Source of the DNA: Paraburkholderia dilworthii
GTDB taxonomy: Bacteria > Pseudomonadota > Gammaproteobacteria > Burkholderiales > Burkholderiaceae
Direction of reading: 5' to 3'
Assembly (NCBI RefSeq): GCF_000472525.1
Contig: NZ_AWZT01000025.1
Span: 33,753-97,752, forward strand
DNA length: 64,000 nt
Shown in pieces: positions 1 through 8,378 of the stretch (position 1 is its first letter; each line of letters starts with the position of its first letter). Under the pieces are notes generated by a model. The model was not told where the DNA came from and ran no database searches. It saw only the letters and a list, made by a program, of their open reading frames with translations. The position numbers were made by a program, and so were the translations under genes.

Positions 1-699
1 TGCGACCGCCAGCCGGCAATAGATTTCGCTGGCAAAGGCCGCGTGCGTGACGTCAATGGATACCCAGCCCGTGCCGTCGAGCCACACGTCCACCCACGCA
101 TGGCTCGCCGCATGCGGGACGTCGCCCGGTTCGATATAGCCGCTCACGTAGCGCGCCGGAACGCCGCGCGCGCGGCAGCACGCGAGCATCAGATGCGCAT
201 GGTCCTGACAAACGCCGTTGCCGAGCGCGAGCGCCTGCGCGGCCGTGCTGGTGACTTCAGTGATACCGGGGTGGTACCCGACGCGCTCCACGATCCTTTC
301 GGACAGCGCGATCAGGCTCGCCGAACTCGCGAGGCTCGGGACCGCCCCCGCCAGTTCGCGGATTGCCGCATCGGCTTCGGTCAGACGCGTCGCGCAGGTG
401 AAATGCTCGAGCGGAATCGGGCCGACGTCGTCGGGAAGGCGGCCGTCGATCAGTGCAATCGTGTCGACCTCGCCCGACACCTGCAAGCGGATTTCGCTAT
501 GCGGCTTGTTGATGACGAGCGTATGCAGCGCGTTGCCATAGGCGTCGAAGGCCGCGTCGAGCTTGCCGGGCGCGTCGATGCTCCAGCGCCGCACCATCTG
601 CGCAGCGCCGTTGGCGGGCGTCAGGCGCAATTGCTGGATCGAATAATGGACAGTCGCTTCGTAACGATAGGACGTGTCGTGGCGGATCGTCAGGTACAT
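1..699 (-). CDS. Transglutaminase-like cysteine protease family protein (3' end cut by window edge)
   Basis: The visible 233 codons encode a transglutaminase-like protein (COG1305 type). It opens with MYLTIRHDTSYRY, the usual start of these N-terminal beta domains. The core shows the papain-like triad: Cys in NGVCQDHAH, His in ASHAWVDV and Asp in WVSIDVTH. The enzyme is probably a cytoplasmic peptidase or amide-forming enzyme rather than a true cross-linker, because no signal peptide is present. The ATG at 699 is 12 bp after the stop of the alpha-E gene, so the two and the ATP-grasp gene upstream appear to form one operon. The coding frame is still open at base 1. The family call is firm; the substrate is unknown. 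Confidence 0.88.
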   Translation of the reverse strand, partial: MYLTIRHDTSYRYEATVHYSIQQLRLTPANGAAQMVRRWSIDAPGKLDAAFDAYGNALHTLVINKPHSEIRLQVSGEVDTIALIDGRLPDDVGPIPLEHFTCATRLTEADAAIRELAGAVPSLASSASLIALSERIVERVGYHPGITEVTSTAAQALALGNGVCQDHAHLMLACCRARGVPARYVSGYIEPGDVPHAASHAWVDVWLDGTGWVSIDVTHAAFASEIYCRLAVA

Positions 700-711
700 A
701 TATGCACTCCG

Positions 712-1662
712 TCAGGCGACTGGCAGCATGAGATAGGTACGCGCGACGAGGTTGCCCAGCTCGAACACGCGAGCGAGGAACTGCGTCAGGTAGGCGTGCA
801 GGCCGGCTTCGAAAATTTGCCGGATGTCGGAGTACAGAAGTTCGGCGCGGAGCTTGCCCGCAAAACGCTCGCATTGGTTCGAACCCGACGTGCGCAGCAT
901 CGCCAGATTCGCGCAGACACCTTCGAGCGAAGCCAGCAGCGAACGTGGCATCTGCTGGTTCAGAATCATCAGTTCAACCACGCGCGCCGGCGTGACGACA
1001 TCGCGATAAACCTTGCGGTAAATTTCCAGCGCCGACACCGAACTCAGTATCGAAGTCCAGTAATAGAAGTCTTCCAGCTGACGCGCGGCATCGCGCGAGT
1101 TCGGTTCGACGTCGGCGAAGCGCACGTCGAGAATCCGCGCGGTGTTGTCGGCGCGTTCGAGAAAAGTGCCGAGTTGCGTGAAGAAAAACGCGTCGTCCTG
1201 CAACGCGGTACCGATCGTCACGCCGCGCGAGAGGTGCGAGCGAAACTTCACCCATTCGAACAACGCGCCCGGATTAGCCGCGGCCTGGCCAGACGAAATG
1301 CGCTCGTTGAATTCGAGCCACGTATCGTTGATGGTCTCCCACCACTCTGTCGTCAACGTGCCGCGCACGGCACGCGCGTTCTCGCGCGCCGCCTGCAAAC
1401 AGGAATGGATGCTCGACGGGTTGTTCGCGTCAGCCACCATGAAGTCGAGCACGTGCTCGCGCGTCGGCTCGTCGTAGCGTTGCGCGAACGCCGTTTCGAG
1501 TTCGGAGATGCGCAGCACCGAACGTTGCGCGCGCGCCTCCTGCTCGGGCGTCTGCGGCAACAAAAGCGCCTTCAGGTTGATATCGAGCATGCGGGCGGTG
1601 TTCTCCGCGCGCTCCATGTAGCGGGCCATCCAGAAAAGGTGATCGGCGGTGCGGCTTAACAT
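712..1662 (-). CDS. Alpha-E domain protein (COG2307)
   Basis: A 316-residue, helix-rich protein. The N-terminus MLSRTADHLFWMARYMERAEN is the hallmark of alpha-E proteins and recurs, slightly changed, in the C-terminal half of the large fusion protein at 36311–38944. No transmembrane segment or signal peptide is visible. Alpha-E proteins are known only from gene context: they accompany circularly permuted ATP-grasp ligases and transglutaminases, and a role in making or modifying a peptide-like product has been predicted. The start at 1662 is preferred because a nine-residue upstream extension (to 1689) lies outside the conserved domain. It sits between the ATP-grasp gene (141 bp upstream) and the transglutaminase (12 bp downstream). 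Confidence 0.85.
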   Translation of the reverse strand: MLSRTADHLFWMARYMERAENTARMLDINLKALLLPQTPEQEARAQRSVLRISELETAFAQRYDEPTREHVLDFMVADANNPSSIHSCLQAARENARAVRGTLTTEWWETINDTWLEFNERISSGQAAANPGALFEWVKFRSHLSRGVTIGTALQDDAFFFTQLGTFLERADNTARILDVRFADVEPNSRDAARQLEDFYYWTSILSSVSALEIYRKVYRDVVTPARVVELMILNQQMPRSLLASLEGVCANLAMLRTSGSNQCERFAGKLRAELLYSDIRQIFEAGLHAYLTQFLARVFELGNLVARTYLMLPVA

Positions 1663-1803
1663 GACGGCGTTCCGTATCTGATGACGCAAAGCTCTTGAGG
1701 TAAAAGCTCGCGCTGTTTATCCGTGTGCGCCGGCGGCTTCCTGATGAATGCCCCGGCGCGCTGGGTTGCGGGCGCGGTGGTTGGCAGCCGCGCGGCAACC
1801 GCG

Positions 1804-3213
1804 TCAGTCGACCATCCACGTATCCTTGGTCCCGCCTCCCTGCGACGAATTGACGACGAGTGAACCTTCCTGCAACGCGACACGAGTAAGCCCGCCCGCA
1901 ACCATCGTGACATTCTTGCCCGACAGCACGAAGGGACGCAGATCGATGTGACGCGGCGCGATGCCGGCCTGGACGAACGTGGGACAAGCGGAAAGCGCCA
2001 ACGTCGGTTGAGCGATATAGCCCGCTGGCCGCGCGATCAGACGTTCGCGGAACGCTTCGATTTCGGCCTTCGTCGAAGCCGGTCCGACGAGCATGCCGTA
2101 GCCGCCCGCGCCATGCACTTCCTTCACGACCAGTTCCGGCAGATGCGCGAGCGTGTACGCGAGATCATCGGGCTTGCGGCACTGGAACGTGGGTACATTG
2201 TTGAGAATCGGCTTCTCGCCCAGATAGAACTCGATCATCTCGGGCACGTATGGGTAGATCGATTTGTCGTCGGCGATACCGGTGCCCATCGCGTTCGCGA
2301 GCGCGACGCGTCCGGCGCGATACGCGGTCAAGAGCCCTGGCACGCCCAGCGCCGAATCGTTACGGAATGCGAGCGGATCGAGAAAATCGTCGTCGACGCG
2401 GCGATAGATTACGTCGACACGTTTCGGCCCCTGCGTGGTGCGCATGAACACATAGTTGTCGTCGACGAAGAGGTCTTTGCCTTCCACCAGTTCCACGCCC
2501 ATTTGCTGCGCGAGGAACGTGTGCTCGAAATACGCGGAGTTGTACATGCCCGGGGTGAGCACGACGACGACCGGATCGTCGACGCCTTCGGGCGCCACCG
2601 AGCGCAACGTGTCGAGCAACAGATCGGGATAATGGGCGACCGGCGCTATGCGGTTCTGCACGAAAAGCTCGGGGAAAAGCCGCATCATCATCTTGCGGTT
2701 TTCGAGCATGTACGACACGCCCGACGGCACCCGCAGATTGTCTTCGAGCACGTAGAACTCGCCCTCGTCGCCCGCGCGCACCACGTCGACGCCGGCAATG
2801 TGCGCGTAAACACCGAGCGGCACATTCACGCCCTGCATTTCCGGCCGATATTGCGCGTTGGTATAAACCTGCTCAGCCGGCACGATGCCGGCGCGCACGA
2901 TCTTGCGATCGTGGTAGACGTCATGGATAAACAGATTGAGCGCCTGGACCCGCTGACGCAGACCGGCTTCGAGCGTCGTCCATTCGCTGCGCGGAATGAT
3001 GCGTGGAATCAGATCGAAGGGAATCAGCCGCTCGGTGCCCGACAGGTCGCCGTTCACCGCAAACGTAATACCGACCCGGCGAAACAGCAGGTCCGCTTCC
3101 GCGCGCTTACGTGCGATCGCTTCGTTTCCCTGCTTCGAGAGCCACCGTTCGAAGCGTGCGTAGTGTGGCCGCACGGCATCGTCATGATGACGCATCTCGT
3201 CATAGCATCGCAT
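1804..3213 (-). CDS. Circularly permuted ATP-grasp protein (COG2308)
   Basis: A 469-residue member of the circularly permuted ATP-grasp family (DUF404/DUF407). Recognisable blocks are LIPFDLIPRIIP near the N-terminus, LLTPGMYNSAYFEHTFLA in the middle, LVEGKDLFV, the RRVDDDFLDP strand, IGVPGLL-like GVPGLLTAYRAG, and a C-terminal KEVHGAGGYGMLVG loop that fits nucleotide binding. Such enzymes are predicted to form amide bonds with ATP. The ATG at 3213 is chosen because GAGCGGGG lies about 6–13 bases upstream; an open extension to 3261 lacks such a site. It is the first gene of the set with the alpha-E and transglutaminase genes. A close paralogue forms the front half of the protein at 36311–38944. 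Confidence 0.85.
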   Translation of the reverse strand: MRCYDEMRHHDDAVRPHYARFERWLSKQGNEAIARKRAEADLLFRRVGITFAVNGDLSGTERLIPFDLIPRIIPRSEWTTLEAGLRQRVQALNLFIHDVYHDRKIVRAGIVPAEQVYTNAQYRPEMQGVNVPLGVYAHIAGVDVVRAGDEGEFYVLEDNLRVPSGVSYMLENRKMMMRLFPELFVQNRIAPVAHYPDLLLDTLRSVAPEGVDDPVVVVLTPGMYNSAYFEHTFLAQQMGVELVEGKDLFVDDNYVFMRTTQGPKRVDVIYRRVDDDFLDPLAFRNDSALGVPGLLTAYRAGRVALANAMGTGIADDKSIYPYVPEMIEFYLGEKPILNNVPTFQCRKPDDLAYTLAHLPELVVKEVHGAGGYGMLVGPASTKAEIEAFRERLIARPAGYIAQPTLALSACPTFVQAGIAPRHIDLRPFVLSGKNVTMVAGGLTRVALQEGSLVVNSSQGGGTKDTWMVD

Positions 3214-3580
3214 GTCACGCCCCGCTCTTGTTGTCGGATAGAAGGCGAATGCGCTGCGCATTCGGTGTTCGGTATTCGTTCAAGCAAGCGCTATGCCATT
3301 GAGCTTTTAGCGTGCGAAACGCGGCAACGTGCACACGAAGAGCGCATCCTGACGGGCAGCGCTTCGCCGCCATCGTACTGCGGCGGCCCATGATGCGCTA
3401 GTACAGTGCATGCCAGGCAGCGCCGATGCACCAGCCGCGTTTTGCCCGCTCACGGCGTGTTTGACGAACGCATAAAAAATCCCCGTGGATTTTCATCCAC
3501 GGGGATTCATACGACTTTGCAGCGCGCGACGCTCGGAGCTCGACTAAGGCTGATCGCCTCGAGCGACGCATGAAGCGCGA
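3214..3580. other. Intergenic region between HU-like gene end and ATP-grasp gene start
   Basis: About 370 bases without a convincing gene. Its proximal part must hold the promoter of the minus-strand ATP-grasp operon, but I see no clear -35/-10 pair. The only well-formed element is the terminator at 3474–3507. Confidence 0.6.
3474..3507 (-). terminator. Rho-independent terminator of the HU-like gene
   Basis: Read on the minus strand, a 13-bp perfect stem (AATCCCCGTGGAT paired with ATCCACGGGGATT, loop GAAA, 3478–3507) is followed directly by a run of six T (plus-strand A at 3474–3479). It lies about 75 bases past the stop of the HU-like gene, on the same strand. This is a textbook intrinsic terminator. 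Confidence 0.92.
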
Positions 3581-4033
3581 TTAACCTGCTGCAGCGTCCT
3601 TCAGCTTCTTCAGCGGACGTGCCTTGATGCGCACGCTAGCCGGCTTGGCCGGGAACCAGCGCTCTTCGCCCGAGAACGGGTCTTTGCCGAAGCGCTTTTT
3701 CTTGGCCGGCACAGCTTGGACGACGATCTTCAGAAGACCCGACAGCGTGAATTCGCCAGCGCCCTTCTTGTGAACTGCGCCGAGGATCGTGTCTTCGAGC
3801 GCGGCCAGGACGGCCTTGGCAGCCTTCGGTTCGACGGCGGCGCGTTCAGCAACGTGTGCAGCCAGCGAGGCCTTCGTGAAGGTGTCCTTGATCGGCGACG
3901 GTGCGCTGGACGCCTTCACGGCGACCTTCTTAGCTGCGGGAGCTTTCTTCGCAGGGACTTTCTTTGCAGCAACCTTCTTGGTCGGTACCGGGGCAGCAGC
4001 CTTCTTGGCCACCTTTTTTGCGGAAGTCGGCAT
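3581..4033 (-). CDS. HU-family DNA-binding protein with histone H1-like lysine/alanine tail
   Basis: A 150-residue nucleoid protein. Residues 1–45 form a low-complexity basic tail of repeated AKK, PAKK and VAAKK units, like the tail of eukaryotic histone H1. Residues 50–150 carry an HU/IHF fold: TKASLAAHVAERAAVEPKAA matches the N-terminal helices and FSGEERWFPAKPASVRIKA the C-terminal strand region (family form: NPQTGE…IPA…VPAFKAGK). The start at 4033 is set by AGGAG six bases upstream; a longer frame to 4096 lacks that support. It ends in its own terminator at 3474–3507, so it is probably monocistronic. Tailed HU proteins are known in Burkholderiales; this one's DNA targets are unknown. Confidence 0.9.
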   Translation of the reverse strand: MPTSAKKVAKKAAAPVPTKKVAAKKVPAKKAPAAKKVAVKASSAPSPIKDTFTKASLAAHVAERAAVEPKAAKAVLAALEDTILGAVHKKGAGEFTLSGLLKIVVQAVPAKKKRFGKDPFSGEERWFPAKPASVRIKARPLKKLKDAAAG

Positions 4034-4491
4034 GTTTCTCCTACCTGTTGTGGTCAGTGAATTGCACGAAGCGCATACGGTATGTGCACGCTTCAACGCC
4101 GGATTCTACAAGCGCTGATGCGATTTGCGCGACTCTTTTATGTATAACAGCGCAGGTTTGTTGCGCGGCGCAGACTGCACAACACATTTTGATGCTTGTT
4201 TAAGGGGCTAAACTGCTTCGGCGAGTCCGGCAACACGGACACGTAACGTGCGTTACAAGCGGTTTCAATGCATATATAGCGGCACATTCTGCACGGCATG
4301 CTCAAGCGATGCCTGCCATCGCCGGATCGTTTTCAACGCTTCGCACAGCGCGTGTCGACGTGCGTCGACCTGCTTGCCTCGCCTTGGGCTCGCAGAGCAA
4401 CCGGCAAAAGAGGCTTCGGGTACCTCCGCATTGGACGCGCCGCGTGAGCCACAGCAGCGCCGCAGCGTCGCATCGGCGGTCTTGCCTCGGG
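4034..4491. other. Intergenic region upstream of HU-like gene
   Basis: About 460 bases between the HU-like start and the MocR regulator stop, both on the minus strand. An AT-rich stretch at about 4100–4215 is the likely site of the HU-gene promoter, but no box pair is convincing. A 7-bp inverted repeat, GTCGACG-TG-CGTCGAC, lies at 4354–4369. Reading frames across 4248–4619 lack domain similarity and are not called. Confidence 0.5.
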
Positions 4492-5967
4492 CTATGAAGC
4501 GGCGCGTGCCAGGATGCCCGCAAGCTTTCCGAGCGCCACGTCGATATGTTGCGCGGCAATGTTGCCGTAGCCGAAAATCAGACCGGCCTGCGGTTTCGCG
4601 CGCTGATAGAACGGCGTGAGCCCGTATAGGCCAATCGACGCCTCGCGCGCGGCCATCACCACCGTCTCTTCCGTCAGCGGCGCTCGCAGGCGCGCGGCCA
4701 TGTGAATGCCGGCCGTCGGCACGATCGGCTCGAACCACGGCGCGAGACCGCCTTGCAGATGAGCGAGCAGGCTGGCGCGCCGCGCCGCATACGTCTTGTG
4801 CATGCGCCGCAAGTGTTTGGCGAAATCGCCGTTGAGCATGAACGACGCGAGCGCCGTTTGCGTGAGCGTGCAGCCGTGCCAGTCCGCGATCTGCCGTGCC
4901 TTCAAAAGCGCCCCGTAAAGCGACGCGGGCGGCACCACATAGCCGACCCGCAACTCCGGGAAAATGGTTTTCGAAAACGTGCCCACGTATGCGACCAGAC
5001 CGGCCCGATCGAGGCTTTTCAACGGCTCCATCGGCCGGCCTTCGAAACGGTACTCGCAGTCGTAATCGTCTTCGATGATCACGGCGCCGCGTTTTTGCGC
5101 CCATTCGAGCAGTTCGACGCGACGCTCGAGACTCATCGGCATGCCAAGCGGAAACTGATGCGACGGTGTCACGTAGACAAGCCGAGCGTTATCCGGCAGC
5201 TTGCCGACGATCAAGCCTTCGCGGTCGACGGGCACATGCGCCACGCGCGCGCCGGTTGCCGTAAAGCACGCATGCGCCGGCGGATAACCAGGATCTTCGA
5301 TGGCCGCGACTTCGCCGGGGCCGAGCGTAATGCGCGCAAGCAGATCGAGCGCGTGCTGCGCGCCTTGCGTGACGATCACCTCGTCCCAATTGCTCGACAC
5401 CGCCCGGTTGAACGCGAGATAGCGCGAAATCGCGAGGCGCAACTCCTGTTCGCCGGCTGCGTCGCGATACGTGCCCTGTCCGCGCGCCTGCGCACGCAGA
5501 GCGTGATTCACGCAGCGGCGCCAAACGTCGAACGGGAACAGGGTCTTGTCGGTCGCCCCGCCGACGAAATCGTATGGCGACGCCACCGAAGGCCGCGGCA
5601 TCGGCAAGCCGCTCGGCATCTGCTCCCACAGCGGTTGTGCGCGCGCGGCGTCCTTCTTCGCTTTCGCACGTTCGCGCGACGACTCCGCCGCGCGAACGTG
5701 CGGCGAGCGCTCGACCGGCAAGCGTTCGAGACCGTCGGCGACGAACGTGCCCGAGCCGGCCCGCGCGGTGAGGTAGCCCTCGGAGAGAAGCCGCTCGAAC
5801 ACGTCGAGCGTGGTCTTGCGCGACACGCCCAACTGTGTCGCCAGGTCGCGCGTGGACGGCAGGCGTGTTCCGCCGGCGAGACGCCCTTCGAGTATGCCGG
5901 CTCTCAACTGCCGATAGATCTGGCCGGACAGATCGTGATGCCCTTCTACCGCGATGTGGATTTCCAT
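4492..5967 (-). CDS. MocR/PdxR-type regulator: GntR helix-turn-helix fused to an aminotransferase-like domain
   Basis: A 491-residue chimeric transcription factor. Residues about 12–80 are a GntR winged helix-turn-helix (GGTRLPSTRDLATQLGVSRKT, followed by YLTARAGSGTFVA). Residues about 125–485 are a fold-type I aminotransferase domain, with VTQGAQHALDLLARI, EDPGYPPAHACF, the IIEDDYDCEYRFEGRP Asp block and the PLP lysine in YVGTFSKTIFPELRVG. In this family PLP or an amino compound controls DNA binding instead of catalysis. The N-terminus MEIHIAVEGHHDLSGQIYRQL is typical. No pyridoxine, GABA or taurine gene lies beside it, so its target cannot be read from context. It is separated from the IclR gene by about 150 bases. 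Confidence 0.92.
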   Translation of the reverse strand: MEIHIAVEGHHDLSGQIYRQLRAGILEGRLAGGTRLPSTRDLATQLGVSRKTTLDVFERLLSEGYLTARAGSGTFVADGLERLPVERSPHVRAAESSRERAKAKKDAARAQPLWEQMPSGLPMPRPSVASPYDFVGGATDKTLFPFDVWRRCVNHALRAQARGQGTYRDAAGEQELRLAISRYLAFNRAVSSNWDEVIVTQGAQHALDLLARITLGPGEVAAIEDPGYPPAHACFTATGARVAHVPVDREGLIVGKLPDNARLVYVTPSHQFPLGMPMSLERRVELLEWAQKRGAVIIEDDYDCEYRFEGRPMEPLKSLDRAGLVAYVGTFSKTIFPELRVGYVVPPASLYGALLKARQIADWHGCTLTQTALASFMLNGDFAKHLRRMHKTYAARRASLLAHLQGGLAPWFEPIVPTAGIHMAARLRAPLTEETVVMAAREASIGLYGLTPFYQRAKPQAGLIFGYGNIAAQHIDVALGKLAGILARAAS

Positions 5968-6118
5968 TGTGGCTGGCTACCTGAGAAGTCCTCGTAATGA
6001 TGGAATACCGGCCAGCCGTGAACTTGCCGATGAAAGTCTTCCAGGCGCGGTTGCATTTGGCGTTGAACGAAAGGGCGTCGCGTCGCGCGCCGTTCCTATC
6101 GACGCGTAACTATGCCTG

Positions 6119-7009
6119 CTATTCCTGCGCCGAACCCGCAATGCGCGCACTCGTCATTGCGCGCGAGAGGCCATGCATGGGCCGGCGCAACGCGACGTCG
6201 AACGGATTCGTTTGCGGGCCGATTGCCTCGGCCTGGCGGCGCAGCAGTTCGACGACCATCGGCAACCGGTCGTCGCTCAAACGCGCGGCCAGCGTGCCGA
6301 CGCTGAGTGCCGCGACCGCCACGCCGGTCCGATCGAGAATCGGCACAGCCACGCCCGCCATGCCGTCGAGCACGCCGCTGTTGCGGCCCGCGTAGCCCAA
6401 CTGTCGCACGCGTTCGATCTCAGTGCGCAAATACACCTCGTCGAGCACGCCATAGCCGCGAATACGCGGCACGTTGAAGCGAATGATTTCCTCGCGCTCG
6501 GCCTCGGGCAGAAACGCGAGAATCGCGAGACTCCCCTGCCCCACGCCCAATGCGACGCGCCCGCCAATATCGCCCGTGAACGAGCGAATCGGGAACGGCC
6601 CTTCGCAGATGTCGAGACACACCGCGTCGAAACTGCTTTTGACGAGCAGGAAAATCGTGTCGCCAAGACTCGCGCAAAGCCTCAACAACGCGGGACGGCA
6701 TAGCGTTCGCATGCCGCTCGGATTGCCGGCTTGCGCCGCGAGCGCGAAGAAGTTCACGCTCAGCCGGTAGAGCTTCGAGATCTCGTCCTGTTCGACGATG
6801 CCCTCCGCGATCAACGCGTGCAGGATGCGATGCACCGTGCCTTGCGTGAGCCCCACCGCTTTCGCGAGACGCGTGACGCGGCCGCCATCGGTTTGCGCTT
6901 CGGACAGTGCGCGAATGACGGCGAACGCGCGTTCCAGCATTCCCGTGCCTGGCATTGCGCCGGGCTCGGCCGCGTTGGTGTCCGGTTCTCGGTTGGCAGC
7001 AGCGTTCAT
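6119..7009 (-). CDS. IclR-family transcriptional regulator
   Basis: A 296-residue IclR regulator. The winged helix-turn-helix is at residues about 25–85 (LERAFAVIRALSEA, VTRLAKAVGLTQGTVHRIL, LYRLSVNFFALA). The effector-binding domain follows, with DTIFLLVKSSFDAVCLDICEG, ALGVGQGSLAILAFLP and the GVAVPILDRTGVAVAALSVG strand. It is divergent from the transport/oxidation operon starting at 7287, across a 277-bp gap holding that operon's promoter. By the usual IclR pattern it probably controls that operon and itself, with the transported compound as effector; this is inferred from position. The N-terminal 24 residues are low in structure, so the start could be slightly downstream. Confidence 0.92.
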   Translation of the reverse strand: MNAAANREPDTNAAEPGAMPGTGMLERAFAVIRALSEAQTDGGRVTRLAKAVGLTQGTVHRILHALIAEGIVEQDEISKLYRLSVNFFALAAQAGNPSGMRTLCRPALLRLCASLGDTIFLLVKSSFDAVCLDICEGPFPIRSFTGDIGGRVALGVGQGSLAILAFLPEAEREEIIRFNVPRIRGYGVLDEVYLRTEIERVRQLGYAGRNSGVLDGMAGVAVPILDRTGVAVAALSVGTLAARLSDDRLPMVVELLRRQAEAIGPQTNPFDVALRRPMHGLSRAMTSARIAGSAQE

Positions 7010-7225
7010 CTTTTCAGCTCTCGATTATTCCATTAACCGGAACACTATAAGGCGTTTTGTCTGAGAGTGGAATCGAGCGCGATCTTGGGCCGGCACGCCT
7101 GCTCCGATGGGCTCCCTAGGGAATGCCCCAACTCCGCGCGGCGGAATGATCAACGCCAAGCCGTGGCTCCTCGTTCCGGTAGACGGAATATATTCTACTT
7201 TCATACCGCCAAATGGAATTTCGAA

Positions 7226-7255
7226 TTGACGCTTCGTAATTTGGCTGGCTAGAGT
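7226..7255 (+). promoter_or_regulatory. Likely sigma-70 promoter of the ABC/dehydrogenase operon
   Basis: TTGACG (7226–7231) and TAGAGT (7250–7255) are separated by 18 bp, and the ATG of the first operon gene is 31 bp downstream. Just upstream are a perfect 10-bp palindrome GAATATATTC (7186–7195) and GGAATTTCGAATT (7215–7227), plausible sites for the divergent IclR protein. Box identity is seen; function is inferred. Confidence 0.55.
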
Positions 7256-7286
7256 CGGCTCCATCGAGGCATTCAGAGGCCACATC

Positions 7287-8378
7287 ATGTCGTTCCTCAC
7301 ACTCACAGACGTGACCAAATCGTTCGGCGAGCTTCAGGCAGTCGCGGACGTCAACCTGTCGGTGGAAAAGGGCGAGTTCGTTTCTTTGCTTGGGCCGTCC
7401 GGTTGCGGCAAGACGACGACGTTGCAGATGATCGCCGGCTTCCTCGAAACGACACGTGGACGCATCACGCTTGACGGTCGCGACATCACGCATACGAAGC
7501 CGAACAAACGCGGCCTCGGCGTGGTGTTTCAGAGCTACGCGCTGTTTCCGCATATGAGCGTGGCCGAGAACGTCGGATTCGGGCTCGAAATGCGCAACAT
7601 CGACAAAGCCGAGCGCAAGGAGCGCGTGCGCGAAGCGCTGTCGCTCGTGCGGCTCGATCAGCTCGCGCATCGCTTTCCACGTGAACTGTCGGGCGGTCAG
7701 CGGCAACGCGTGGCGATTGCACGCGCCATCGTGATCGCGCCGCCTGTTTTACTGCTCGACGAACCGATGTCGAATCTCGACGCCAAGCTGCGCGAAGACA
7801 TGCAGTTCGAACTGCGCGGCATTCAACGCAAGATCGGCACGACGACGATCATGGTTACCCACGACCAATCGGAAGCGCTGTCGATCAGCGATCGCGTTGT
7901 CGTGATGGAAGCTGGCCGCATCACGCAGATCGACACGCCATACGAGGCCTACGAGCGGCCCGAGAATCGCTTCGTCTCGCAGTTCATCGGCAAGGCCAAT
8001 ATGCTGCCGGGCACGGTGATCGCGCGCGACGGCGACGCGATCCGCATCGACCTCGGACACGATCTGTGTGAGACCGGCCGCACCGCGCAGTTGCCGATGC
8101 GCGAGCGCGTGGTCGGCGTAGGCGATGCGGTAACGCTCTGCATTCGCCCGGAAAAATTGCGCCTGTGCGCGCCGGACGCGGGACGTGTGCCGGCAACGGT
8201 CGCGAGCCGCTTTTTCCTTGGCAGCCAGTGGTTGTATCGGCTCGACAGCCGGCTCGGCGAAGTGCTGGTGTGCTGCCAGAACGAAGGCAACGAGCCGCTG
8301 CCAGAAGGCGCCGCGGTCGGCGTCGACTGGAATAGTGAGGCGATCCGCTTTATTCAACGGGACGCACATCATGGATAG
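7287..8378 (+). CDS. ABC transporter ATP-binding protein, PotA-like
   Basis: A 363-residue importer ATPase of the polyamine/opine class. Walker A is GPSGCGKTT (about residue 37), the Q-loop is VVFQSYALFPHMSV, the signature is LSGGQRQRVAIARA, Walker B is LLLDEPMSNLDAKLR, and the switch histidine is in VTHDQSEA. Residues beyond about 240 form the TOBE-like regulatory domain (FIGKANMLPGTV onward). It is the first gene of the operon and overlaps the first permease by 8 bp, indicating coupled translation. The energised transporter should import the substrate of the dehydrogenase encoded downstream. The polyamine label is only a family resemblance. Confidence 0.94.
   Translation: MSFLTLTDVTKSFGELQAVADVNLSVEKGEFVSLLGPSGCGKTTTLQMIAGFLETTRGRITLDGRDITHTKPNKRGLGVVFQSYALFPHMSVAENVGFGLEMRNIDKAERKERVREALSLVRLDQLAHRFPRELSGGQRQRVAIARAIVIAPPVLLLDEPMSNLDAKLREDMQFELRGIQRKIGTTTIMVTHDQSEALSISDRVVVMEAGRITQIDTPYEAYERPENRFVSQFIGKANMLPGTVIARDGDAIRIDLGHDLCETGRTAQLPMRERVVGVGDAVTLCIRPEKLRLCAPDAGRVPATVASRFFLGSQWLYRLDSRLGEVLVCCQNEGNEPLPEGAAVGVDWNSEAIRFIQRDAHHG

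Noticed and set aside
43..1659. Long plus-strand open frame (538 codons) opposite the transglutaminase and alpha-E genes
   Set aside because: It is rich in Arg/His, matches no family and mirrors the codon pattern of the true minus-strand genes, as expected for high-GC coding DNA.
1948..3393. 481-codon plus-strand frame opposite the ATP-grasp gene
   Set aside because: Same antisense effect; Arg/His/Glu-rich with no domain and no ribosome site.
4248..4619. Small plus-strand gene between the HU and MocR genes
   Set aside because: Overlaps the end of the MocR gene, has random composition and no start signal.
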